Shown here piece after piece: positions 46,364 to 58,400 of a stretch of 64,000 nucleotides of DNA. Under the pieces are notes generated by a model that saw nothing but the letters and a program-made list of their open reading frames with translations, searched no databases and was not told where the DNA came from. The number at the start of each line of letters is the position of its first letter. The stretch's first letter is position 1. This stretch comes from Pipra filicauda (taxonomy: Eukaryota; Chordata; Aves; Passeriformes; Pipridae). Location: positions 970,781 through 1,034,780 of the forward strand of contig NW_024104356.1 of assembly GCF_003945595.2 (NCBI RefSeq), read 5' to 3'. The translations under genes and the position numbers were made by a program.

Positions 46364-46375
46364 ATGCTGCTGTAG
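46364..46375 (+). promoter_or_regulatory. TTLL4: Three-codon upstream ORF in TTLL4 leader
   Basis: ATG-CTG-CTG-TAG lies 10 bases into the second TTLL4 exon and its stop directly abuts the ATG at 46376. The homology-supported start is the in-frame ATG at 46415. Such a minimal ORF could favour leaky scanning or reinitiation. Confidence 0.5.
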
Positions 46376-46414
46376 ATGACTGACTTGCTTGTGCCTCACG
46401 TGCTATGGCTCTAC

Positions 46415-49400
46415 ATGGCCTCTTCAGGACCAGACCATGCTAATCTGGGCCCCAAACAGGAGAAGAGTGTTGGGCCCAAGTCAGGCACCCTTCTGGCTGG
46501 GAGACCTCAGCCGTGCTGGGCCTGGCGCCTCTCTCAGCAGCAGGCGAAACCCGCCTGGAATTTAGAGAAGAGGTATGTGAGTGCTTTCCAGGATCGAATC
46601 CTGCTGCCCTCAGGGATCCCTCTGCAGCAATCCTGCTTCTTGTGCTCACCGTCACTATGCCACGCACAGCCCACTGAAGACAGCCTCCAAAGCCCTCCTG
46701 GCACTGCCTCTGCCACGGGAAGGGCAATGTCTTCCTCGCTGATGGAACCCTGCCTGCTTCCTGTGCTGGTGGAGGAGCAGTCTGGGACTGGGGTCAAAGG
46801 CTCTGCCCTCAGCTCAGGTCAGCAGGCTGCCAGCTCCTATAGACCAGTGCTCAATAACAACTCCTTCCTACGTCCAAGCAGTGCTAAAGTGCCTTTTCTG
46901 CAGTCACTGGAGATCAAAAAGGTGGAAAAACCCCACAGTTCTCCTGCTGCCTCATGGCTCCACTCTGGGGGCAATGGAGACAGCTTCTCTAGCAGCCTGA
47001 TCAATGGAGCGGTGACAAACAGTGACCTTGTGTTGAAGAAAACCATGGTCCCCTCCCTGACCCTTGTGCCAAGCAGTGCTGTCCTCAGGAAGGACCAGTG
47101 CTCATGGCAGGACACTCAGAAGAGAGTTCACAGCTCAAAAGAGAAGGAGCCGGAGAAGAGCCTCTTGAAGGCTGTGCAGCAGCTAGCCAGTCAGGCTGCC
47201 GCACGCAACGGCTTTGGGTGCCAAGTCAGAAGTTCTGGCCTTACAAAGGTGGGCAGCCTGTCCAACTGGAACAGCAGGAGGAGGCAGCACGTCGGAGCGC
47301 AGCTCACCCCAAAAGACACTATTGCTCCTCTGAACTTGGAGCGGGGGAGCCATCGCCTTAACAGTAACTCGAGCCTTAGGGGCACCAGTGGTGCCGTTGC
47401 CTGCACTAACCGTGTCAGCGTCTGTCCTTTGGCCTCACGTGCTGGTGCTCCCGATGGCAGCTCCGACTGCCGGCTCGTGGGCACGCACAGCCCGCGTGCG
47501 GGGAATCAGGTGGTGAGAGCTGAGCCTCTACACCTCGCTGCCATCTCTGAAGTGACAAAACAGATGTCCACCATTCAACTGGAAAAAGAGAAGAAATGGG
47601 TCCAGGCTGTTGTCCAAGGAAAGCTTGAGTAAGTAGAGGCAGGAGGAGGAGGGAGGCTGTGGCGGGCTGGGCAGGGCTGGCCATTGTATCTGTGTGTTTT
47701 GGGAGAGGATGCGCTGTGGGCGGTACAGGGGTGGCTGTAAGGATTACCATGGGCTGTGTCCCTGAGCAAAACCCAACTGTGGCATCCTGGTGTGGGGGTA
47801 GCCTTCCTGCTACCCCCAGCTTGACACAAGCCCTTCCACCTTCTCCATCAGCCACAGCATGGAATTGCTGTATGGTGTTTCTAGTTTGTTTTTCAGTCAG
47901 GGGCCCTGCCTGCAGTGGCAGGCTCTGCAAATATGTTGAGTGAAGCCTGCTGTCAAGCCAGGCTTTCCTAGTCAAAGACATGGGTTCATAAAGGAACACA
48001 GAGCTGATGCAAGGACATGGAGCTCCTGCTCTCCTGCTGGGAGAGGGTGTCCTTGTGCCTCTTGCTTTCTGGCTGCTCTGGAACATGTTTCTTCTCAGGG
48101 TCCTCTCGGGCCTTTCCATCTTGCTAGCTTGGGATGAGTGCTTGCACTGGAGAGGGCAGTGCTCTCACTCCCCTGCCCACACTATCTCATGCTGCCTCAT
48201 GAGCTTCTGGGTTTTTTTGGCCCCAGAAAGCATGTGCCATTCCTTCTGATGTGATGTCCTTTGTCCCAGTGCCACTGTTGATCAGTCACTGCTGGAGCCA
48301 AGCCATCCCCAGGATGAAGCAGAGGAAGAACTTCCTGATGGCCTGGACGAGAGCTGCAGTCAAGAGGAGGATGAGGACAGTGAGTGCTGGTTCCCCTGGG
48401 AGGGCTCTGCTCCATGCCTCAAAGTGGGGAGTGTGGGAGCTGTCTGGGAGCTGGGGGTGAGCACAGCTGTCCTCCTGTCTTACATTCATGCTGTCATTTC
48501 AGGATGTGCTGAACCCAAAAGTGATGTAGCAGCAAGGAGGGCAAGGGTTCCTGCACGGGTTCCTCTGGGGAGCAGGCTAGGGCTCACCACTGTCCTGGTA
48601 CAGTGGTTACTCATCTTCTCTCTGTGTAGGGCTGTCAGCTCTGCCCCTTTCCCTGCTTTTTACAACACCAATTAGTGGTCAAAACCCAAGATCCAAGGAT
48701 TTGGGGCAACTGGAAGGCTCTGTCCTCTGGAGCATTTGTTTTCTCTCTTCCCTTCCTAACTCTGTGTGTGTTCACTCCTCACGGAGACAAAACTTGAGTT
48801 TGTTCCTTCCTGCAGGTGACTCGGATGCTTCCTCTGTTACTGATGTGTCATCCAGTGGCTCCATGAGTCTTGTATCCAGGTTAGTAGCTGTAAATACTGC
48901 ATTGAACTTGGCATATTTATCCAGGCTTGTCCATCTTTGCCCTCCCTGGTGACAGAGGAAATGTGTAGCATGTGGGATAATGGAGACAAGGTAGCAACAG
49001 ACTTCCCAGCCAACGTGAGTTTCCTTGGTGCACTGCAGGCCAGAGCTACTTCTCTGGCTACAGGCAGCAGCCTGAAAAGTGCTAAGTGTGCATCCACTGC
49101 AGCAAAACATGGGTCTTAATTTCACTAGCACTGCCAGTTCTTGGGTTAGGTTTACTGGATTAAACTGTGCTCTTGCAGTGTCATTGCCTGGCAGATGAAG
49201 CAGAGTGGAAGTGTCCTGGGCCAGAGATTGCAAAAGCTTCTTGTGGTCTTGTGTCTCAGCATTGCATCCTAGAAACAAGTCCTGGAGCCTGGGTTTTTCT
49301 TTAGCCTATGTGAGGATCTTTCTGTGGGGAGGATTGCTCAGCCTGTGGTCATCTGAGCCCTGCCTCTGTGACTCCTGGCAGACCTTTGTGTGACCTTTTC

Positions 49401-52400
49401 TTGCCCATGCAGCAACAGGAGCTGGTTTTGCACTATGGCTGCCTCAGGCTTTGCTGTCTGCCCAACAGCTTGCTGCTTGCTATCATGTCATCACTAACCT
49501 GGGAGACAAGCAAGGCTTCCTGTGAGCAAATGTTGAGCCTCAGGGTGCTGCAGGGCTCTGGGTGGGCATATTTGGTTGTGAAAGTCCTGCAGAGGTGATG
49601 TAAACTGGCCCAGCAGCTGTTTCTGGCAGGATGTGGCTGGGTGGCCTCTGGGGCAAATAGGGGAAGCAGGGCTTGGGCCAAATGCCTCTTGCAGCAAGGA
49701 GGGAAGTATGTTGGCCACTTCCTGTGTAGGTTGTGTGCTGGACTGGCCTTGAAGCCTTTGCAGCTGTCTCCTGCCTTCAGTTTGTTGTGGGCAAAACCAG
49801 TTTTGTGCCAGAGAATGTTAATTAATATAATCCTTTGCCAATTAACAAACTTGAATATTGATTCTGATACTGAAAAGACAAAAAAATATACATAAGGACT
49901 TAAGGAAAACACCCCTTCTTCCCCCATCCTGGTTTCCAATCCCTTTGCCACAGACTACGCTCAGTCCCTTTAGTGAGGCAAGGGGTGGCCTGCGAGACTG
50001 GGTAGACAGTGTGTTGTGGTTCCTTTTAGTTTGCTGCTCTTTGTTCCTCAGTGATTGCTCTAGTGTGGCTTCTTGCACTGGCTGCAGTGACATATATTTG
50101 AATGTATGTTCACTGCAAACTTTACTTTTCGCTTCATCACCTTAAAACCTTAAGAGCTATGGTACAATTTCTACCCTTCCTTCCCAGTGTTGGGGCTTGC
50201 TGTGTTAAGATGTACATACAGTGGGTAAAACTCCAGCCCTCTTCCCTGCAACACACCAAAACCAAGAGGTTACAACAGCTAAATCATATGCATTACAATC
50301 TCCACTCCTTGTTCCTATGAACTAGAACTTTGTCGTGTAAAAACTTCCACTCCTTGCCCCAGCAAAACACAAACCTCACAGTGCTTATTTGGTGGGTGCA
50401 TTCATTGCAAGCTCGTCCCCTCATCGCTGCAGGCTGGGTTACTGACCCTAATGCCCATTGCTTGTTCCACATTATGATGATGGTGCAAATTCCTGATCAA
50501 GGCTTCTTCTGGCTTCCCCCTTCCTCCCTGTGATACTTTTCACCTTTAGCCAACTGCCACCTGCTTCATCTTTCCTAGGAATTGCATCAAGTGCCTGGCC
50601 CAGCCTGCTGAGGCTCAGGAAAAAGTGCTCAAACCAGCTCTTGTCTGCAGTTTATTCCCTAATGTGCCTCCAACTATCTACTTCAGTACTCGGGATGAGA
50701 CAGGTGAGCCAGGGTCTGTTGCCACACAAGGTGAGATTGGGCAGCCCGTTAATTAGGAAGCAAGCAGTGCCAGCACACAGCCGGGAGCTGGCTGGAGTGG
50801 CTTCCCTTCACCCCTCCCATGATGAGACCCAGCACTGCTCTGTGGTCCAGAGGACTGGAGTAAATTATACTGCTTCCATAGCCTGGAGCATGACTCACGC
50901 TGCCACTAAATTCCAGTGTCCTGGATCTTCCTCAGCTATGGAGTCTTCTGCTCCATGCTAGTTCTGCAGCGGGGGCTACGCACCCTTCTTTGCAGGCCTG
51001 GTACCTGTGCAGCAAATCATAAGAACCTCGCAGCTGTAGAAAACCCAAGTATTGTGTTTGTTTTCCTTCAGTCCTTAACTTTTTGCCTTTCTAGTGGAAA
51101 AACTGCCTTGGGAGCAGAGGAAGCTGCTGCGATGGAAAATGTGTGGAGTCACACCGAACATTGTGAGGCAAACTGTTTGCAGGTCCCACTTCAGAGTTAG
51201 CACAAGTAAGTTGTGGGTAGCAACACTGTGTCCTTCCTCGCCTCCAGTCTGTGGGCCTGAGAAGGCAGAGTGGCTGGGAAAAGTAGAGCAGAAGCAATAC
51301 AAGCTTGGTACTGCAAGATGCTGGGTTCCCATTTCTGCCTGCCTGACCTGCAGTACCCAAGCTCTGTAGGTCCTGGCAGGGCCTAATCTCCGTCTTGGCT
51401 CATCCCTGGCATGGACCACAAGAACTTACTCCTGGGCTGTCAGAAGCTGAGGCAGCATGTGGGGCAGCTTTGCTCTGGCTTGCCACTGCAGGGAGGCTGG
51501 CCATCATCTGGTGCCAGCCCCAGCACTGCTGCCCCTTGTCCCCATGTGCTGAAGAAGAAGCCATCCTCTCTGACCACAGCCAGAGTTCTCAGGGTTGGTA
51601 ATCTTGCAGTAGCCAGTATGAGTGCTCTGTGCTATAGCTGTGCAGCATCCCTGGCACGCTTCTGCCTGCCCCAGGAGATGGGGTGCTGGTGGGTTGAGAG
51701 GGTGTTATGGGTGGCAGCATGCTTGGTATTGGACTTTTCTGTTTTTCCTACAGAAAGCAATGACTGGCTGGGTTGCTGGGGCCACCACATGAAATCTCCC
51801 AGCTTCAGAGCCATCAGGGAGCACCAAAAGGTAGGGGATGTTTTGGGCTGACTTCCTTCACATGCATGGAGAGTGTGTTGGAAACAAATTGGGTGCCCCT
51901 CTCCTCAGGGCCAGGTGTTTGCTGTGCAGGCTGTCCCTGCAGTGTCCCTTCCAGAACTGGGAGAGGATCTCAAGAGGAAGGCACAGCTTGGTGAGCTTCT
52001 CTGCTGTGGCTCTTGCACAAACTGAGGCTGTAGCCAAATTGTGTTCACTTGTGAGCTTGTCTAAATTTAGTTGTTGCTGCTTAAAGCAGTCCTTCCTCTG
52101 GCAGAATTGAGAGGTAGAGGCAGTGCCCTCTCTGCCAGTGCAGCAGAGGGGATGTACCTAATTCAGATCACAAAACAGTCAGGTGTGGCTCATGCTTGGG
52201 GAGCCTGTGAGGGACCAAAGGTTTGGTATCTATCACAAGTACATGTTTGCTCTGGAGAGCTGTGATGCTCCAAACCATGTGGTTTGTCCCTACAAAGCTT
52301 CAGAAGCTTCAAGTGGAATCAATTTGGGTGCAGTCCTGGGAGAGGAGCGAAGAGTGTCACCCTGCACTGGATTCAGAAAGGACGTATCCTCTGGCCAGGG

Positions 52401-55400
52401 AGTAGGAAGGGGCAGGCAAGGAGCTGGGGAAACAGGGAGACATCATAGCATCTGGGTTCCTTTCCAGCTAAACCACTTCCCCGGCTCATTTCAAATTGGG
52501 AGAAAAGACCGTCTGTGGCGCAACCTGTTGAAGATGCAGGCTCGCTGTGGGAAAAAGGAGTTTAACTTCTTCCCTCAGTCCTTCATCCTGCCACAGGACA
52601 TCAAATTACTCAAGAAGGCGTGGGAGGAAGGAGCTAGCAGACAGAAATGGATTGTGAAACCAGTAAGTGTAAAGCAGAGCTCAACCTTCTGTCCCATTGT
52701 AGCTGCAGGGAGAAGATCTGATCCCTTCTTGTTTGTGTTTTGCAGCCAGCATCAGCAAGAGGCATTGGTATCCAGGTCATCCACAAATGGAGCCAGCTCC
52801 CCAAAAGGAGGCCGCTGTTAGTACAGAGGTGAGTGAAGGAAAAACCGTGGTTGACACACAGCCTGGGACCTTGTAGTGGCTGGTCTCTCTGGCCAGTTCT
52901 GGGCCGATGCCACTGTATGGCAGAGCAGAAGCATCTGATTTGCATCTCAAGACTTCTCTGGAGACTGCCTGGGTGTCCTGCTGCTGGAAGTCTGGCTCTG
53001 TCAGCTGCAGCTGTCAGTGCTGCTGTCTCTGCGTAGATATTTGAGGTCTCGGATACAAACTGACTTCATGAGCTTTCTGGAGCTTCTATCTGGCAGGTGA
53101 ACAGCTTTGGCTCTGCTGTGATCTGGCTCCTACTGCTCTCTACTCTGTGGTTTGGCATATTTGGAGACAAACTTTATCCAAGTCCCAGGGAAGAGGTGGC
53201 AGTTGTCAAAGATTTGTTCTTATCCAAGTTAGAATGGTTCAGTAAGAACCTCAGTATGTATAGATGTTAGTGAAAGGATTTTCTTGAATTAACAGAGTTG
53301 TCAATCTTCTTCCCCTTCTGCAGAAAAATGGAATATCTTGTCTTGGTTCGATGCTGCTTTCTGGGAAGATTCTTGAGGGCAGGAAAACTGTGCAGTTTTT
53401 TTGGCAGACAGGGAACTGCTATGTTTGCTTGTTTGTTCTCCCTGTCCACTTCTCATGCAAAGTGATAAACTTTCCTATGGGAGATCATGAACTTCTAAGA
53501 TGAATAATCAAATGATTTGGATTAAAATATCCAACTGTTTCTGCTCACTGTACCAAACCATCTGTGCTGTACTGCATGTCTTAGATGTTCCTGAATACTG
53601 TGATCAGTCTTGTGGGTGTGGAAAAACTACTGTGCCTTAGAGCTGGGGAAAATCTTTTCAAAATGGAACTGAACAAAAGGGAACACTGCTCCTGTGCTGT
53701 GGGAACTCCCCGTGCATAGGAGAGCTGCTCTTTCTCTCATTTTGACTGTGATGTGATTAACTTGGAAATGCTGTGCAAAAGGACTTCTACACTGATCCAT
53801 TGTTTTACCAAGCCTTCTGAGTTGGGGGTTAGAGATGTTCCTGCACATGAAAATCATAACTTACTTGCCTCTGCAGGTATCTGCACAAACCCTACCTCAT
53901 TGGCGGGAAGAAGTTTGACCTGAGGATCTATGTTTACGTCACTTGCTACGATCCCCTCAGGGTCTACCTGTTCAAGGATGGATTGGTTCGCTTTGCCAGC
54001 TGCAAGTAGGTTGTGCAGGAGAGTGGTGCTGGGGCTGCCTTGGTGCCAGGGCATGTGTGGCTGTGGTACCTGCCTCGGCTGTGGCAGGAGAGGGTCATCC
54101 CCTAGATGGTGATGCTCAAAGCTATATCTTGCTTGCTTAAGAAGCAGAGTGGAAACACACGAGGTCGTTGCAGGTGACAGTGTTGAAAGGGAATGTGAGA
54201 GGATGCTGCCTACATCCACCTTCCCCAATGCAAGATGAGCTCAGTGTAAAGCAGTCCTTGAAACATACTGTCTGTTCTTCGTTCTGCATAAAAGCTGGCA
54301 CACCAGAATCTGAGATGTTTCTTCTAGTTTTCATTATATGCCTCAGACTACTGCAGTTCCAGTAGTGCTTCTGCTCACCGATGCTCTGGCCTTTTCTTAA
54401 GGACATGCTGTGAGGGTGGGATTATGTTCCACTGTCCCAAGGAAGCCTGTGCTGTCTCATGTTTTGTCCATGAACTCTGGGCCTGTGGGGTCAGAGAGCT
54501 CCAGGCAGCAGGACTGGTGGGTGGCTGAGAGTGGTCTGAGATGGACCTGGGGGCAGCCAGTTCAGTCTCAGGCTGCTTGTGCTCCTATTACCTCTTCCAG
54601 GTACTCCTCCTCGATGGAGAGCCTCAGCAACAAGTTCGTGCATTTAACCAACTACAGTGTGAACAAGAAGAACACAGAGTACAAGTCCAACTCGGATGAG
54701 ACTGCTTGTCAGGGACACAAATGGTAGGTGCTGCTTTTAGGGCACAGGGCAACTCTTTATATTTCCTGTTAATTCAGACTTTTTTCATTATTCCTACCCA
54801 AAAATTGAACTTGCTTTCTGTATCATCTGCTCCCACTGGGGAAACTGAAAGAGGAGAGTGATTTTAGCATGAGTTACTGTCAATGGAATGTGGATGGTCT
54901 CCGTGCCTTGTGACTTATCCTGTCCACTGCTGCTTGGGCTGTGGTTGCTGTTCATCCTGCCTGTGTCTGTGCCGTTTCCTGCTTCCAATGCTGCAGTCAT
55001 CTGTGTCCATTCATTCCTTTGCCCTATTGTGGAGGCAATGGCATGTGGTTAAAGCAGAATCTGATTGGTTTTGCTGTCAGAAATTGAATGGGTAATTGTG
55101 ATGCTTAAATTGGCTAGATGGAAACTTCTGCCCATCTCACTCTTGACTTCCCTCTGGAGCCAGAGAAAGGGACAGCCCTGTTGCAGAATGTTAATTTATG
55201 TGCGCTCAGCGTGAATAGGAGCAGTGGTGCCATTTCTAGGCCTTTGGAAGGAGGGCTGCAGTCTTGCAGGAGTTCCCATTCCCTGCTGTCCCATGGGTGA
55301 ACGGGTGCAAGCCCCGGGCACTTGCCTCTGATTCCATGGTAGTGTTTGAACTCTTTTAAAAATAGTGCACGGTAGAGTTCTCAATTCGCAGCCTGGACAG

Positions 55401-58400
55401 GGCTACTGCACTTCAAAGGGAGTTGCAGAAAGTGGTTTGCTGTGGTCAGATTGCTTTCTCAGGCCAGGACATGCTGCACAGTGGTCTGTTTCTCCACTTT
55501 TCTGTTTCTCCACTTGGGACTTTTAAGCAGTTTGCTCCCTCCCAGCAGTTGCAGTCACATGGGGGTGGGATTGTGTGGGTTTGCTGTACTGCCATTGCAA
55601 GTCAAAGCTGGCTGCTCTCATGTTAAAGATAAGTGTGGCTGTAATCCACTCCATCTTGTATGCAGGAAGCATGACCTTTGGATTCCTGGCCATTAGCCAC
55701 ATGCTCTCACTTGAGAAATATCTGAGCATCCTTGGCTCAGTGTCAGGGTAGCTTGCAGCATTCGATGTAGTGTGGAAAACTCCTATAAAAGCAGAGATGC
55801 TCCCCCATACCATCTTGTTCCCCACATTTTTCAAAAATTTTTCTTGCCCCGAAGCCTCAGTGAAATGGCTTTAGCTAAAACATTTTCAGGATCTTGCTGG
55901 ATTCCTGCTGAGCTGCTTTGCAGTGCTGCGGGGGAAGGCCTGCAGGAAGGGGAGGTTTGCTGAGGACATGGAGGGGGAGGGAAGAGAAGATGTGGGCCTG
56001 ACTTACCTTGCTCATGTGCTAATTTGAGACCATGCTGGGACAAATTTATGTTCCTAGTAGCTTGGGCCCACAAGACAAGGGGCCACGCTGGGGAGGGCAG
56101 CAACTGAGGGGCTTGAGGATGGCAGAAGGATGGCTGTGCCAGGGAAGGGTGTTGTCAGGGCTCTCCTCTGTTGCTTTCACTCCTTTCAGCAAGGGGCTAC
56201 AGAGCTACCTCCTTTGCTTTCTCTCTCCAGGGCACTCAAAGCTCTCTGGAATTACCTGACCCAGAAGGGAGTGAATAGTGAGGCCATCTGGGAGAAGATT
56301 AAGGACATCGTTATCAAAACCATCATTGCGTGAGTCCTGGCACCCCTTGCTCTGTGCCTGGCTGTGCGGTGCACCCCGAGCCCTCTGGCTTTCCAGTCCC
56401 CTCTCAGCCTGGTCCTTTTGCTCTTAATTGAAATGGTATCACCACTGTTGGCTTCAGTATTTCTATCTGGATTCTTCCTCTCATCCTGTTACGTATGCTC
56501 ATGCTGCAGTGGGTAAATACACCTTACATTTCCTGGGCCTGCCTGCAGACCAGGAGGGTGTGGTATGCCCGGTGCTGCCCAGCTTGCTACCCACTCACCT
56601 GCTTTGCCAGGGAGCCTGACAAGAATGGTCACTGGTGCAGAATGAATCTTGTGTTCAGCAGTCCATGCTGCCTGATCTGCAGTGCTGGATCCGTATGCAG
56701 TGCAGCAGTAGCAGTTCACAGGCCTGTGTCCGTCTCTCACCTACCTGATCCTGCAGCATGTGGCTGCATTATGCTTCCAGAACTGTCAGCATGTGCTGTG
56801 AACAGCCAGACCTCTGCTGTCTGACTGTTGGAAACAAGCATTTCTTCCTTGGCTTGCAGATCTGAGCCGTACGTGAACAGCCTTGTGAAGATGTACGTGC
56901 GCCGACCATATTGTTGCCATGAGCTGTTTGGGTTTGATATCATGCTGGATGAAAACCTCAAGCCCTGGATCTTAGAGGTCAATATTTCCCCAAGGTAAAG
57001 CAGATTCTGAGCTGCAGCAGAGTGAATAATGGCCTTCCCTTTAACACAAAATGAGTTTGGTTTGTGATGTCCCCTGTATCCTGTGCTAAAAGACTGTGGG
57101 CTTTGAAGCCTCCCTCTCCAGATTGCCAGAATGAAGGTCCTCCCTTCATGTTGTAAAAGCAACATCCATCTGCAGCTCAGAAAGCTTTGTTGGGCATGCT
57201 CCAGCTAGAGCCAGGGAAGAATATGTTAAAAAAGGAAGGCCAAGAAGGAATGTGTCACGTACAGAATGGGTGATGGCAGAGATTTCTTCTCTGCGTGGGC
57301 AAAAGTGATCAGCGATTCCACTGCCTCATGCACCATTTCTTCCTTGCTGACAGCACCCAGCCAGGCAGTGTCAGCTGTGCAGACACGGCTGGGAACTGCA
57401 GTGTAACTGAGCATGGCCTTTCCTGCTGGCAAGAGTGGATGGGCATGAGCTGGACACAGCCATGGTCCTACACAGGACTCTGGGGATGGATTTGCCTATT
57501 TCCAGCAAATTTGGGAAGAGATGGAAAAGTGAACCATTTCTGATGGGGAACTCCCTTTCAAAGAGCTGTTGTCAGGATTTTTCTGTGTGTCTCATGGCCA
57601 GCTGTGATGAGGCAAGGGACAGGCTGCTGTTTGTATTCTGGTCAGTAATAACCCAGGGATTGATCTCAGGGCCATGGGCCTCAGCACCTCCATTCTGTCA
57701 CTCAAACTGCTGTTATGCTTTGTCTCTGCAGCCTCCACTCCAACTCGCCTCTGGATGTGAGCATCAAGGGCCAGATGGTTCGAGACCTTCTCAACCTTGC
57801 TGGCTTTGTTCTGCCCAGCATGGACAGCGTGGCCTCAAGGCCAGAGACAAGAAGTAGCTCTACCTGCAGGTCAGCCCCCTTCTCTGTCAAAGAGGCAGGT
57901 TTTTTCTTGAGTGATTTCATCTGGGAGGCTACTTAGAGCCCAGCAAATGCTGGGCTGTTGAGAGCCTGTGCTTGCTGGTCCTTCAGATATGGGTCCAAGG
58001 AACTTGCATCATTGCCTGGGTATCTGGTTTCTGCGGTCTCTTCAAGGCGGAAGGATTTATGCCCTTTCTGCAGGTCCATAGTTGGAAGTGAGGCCAATGT
58101 AATTTGTGCTTGCTCTGCAGTTAGTCAAACTCTCTTGTCTTTCCCCCTGCCAGAACTAATATGATGCTGAGCCTCACAGCCTCTCAGTTTGCTTGAAGCT
58201 TCCCTCTCCAGATTGCAGGAATGAAAGTCCTCTCTGCCTGCAAAAGCAGCATTCATCTGCAGCTTAGAAAGCTTTGCTGGGCATGCTGGTTGACTCTGTT
58301 GGGGCTGGATCCACTTGCCCTCTGACTTACCAGAACTGATGTGCCACTTCTTTGAGCAAGAGGAGCACCTGTTATTTTGCAAGGGCTGGATTGGTTAGTT

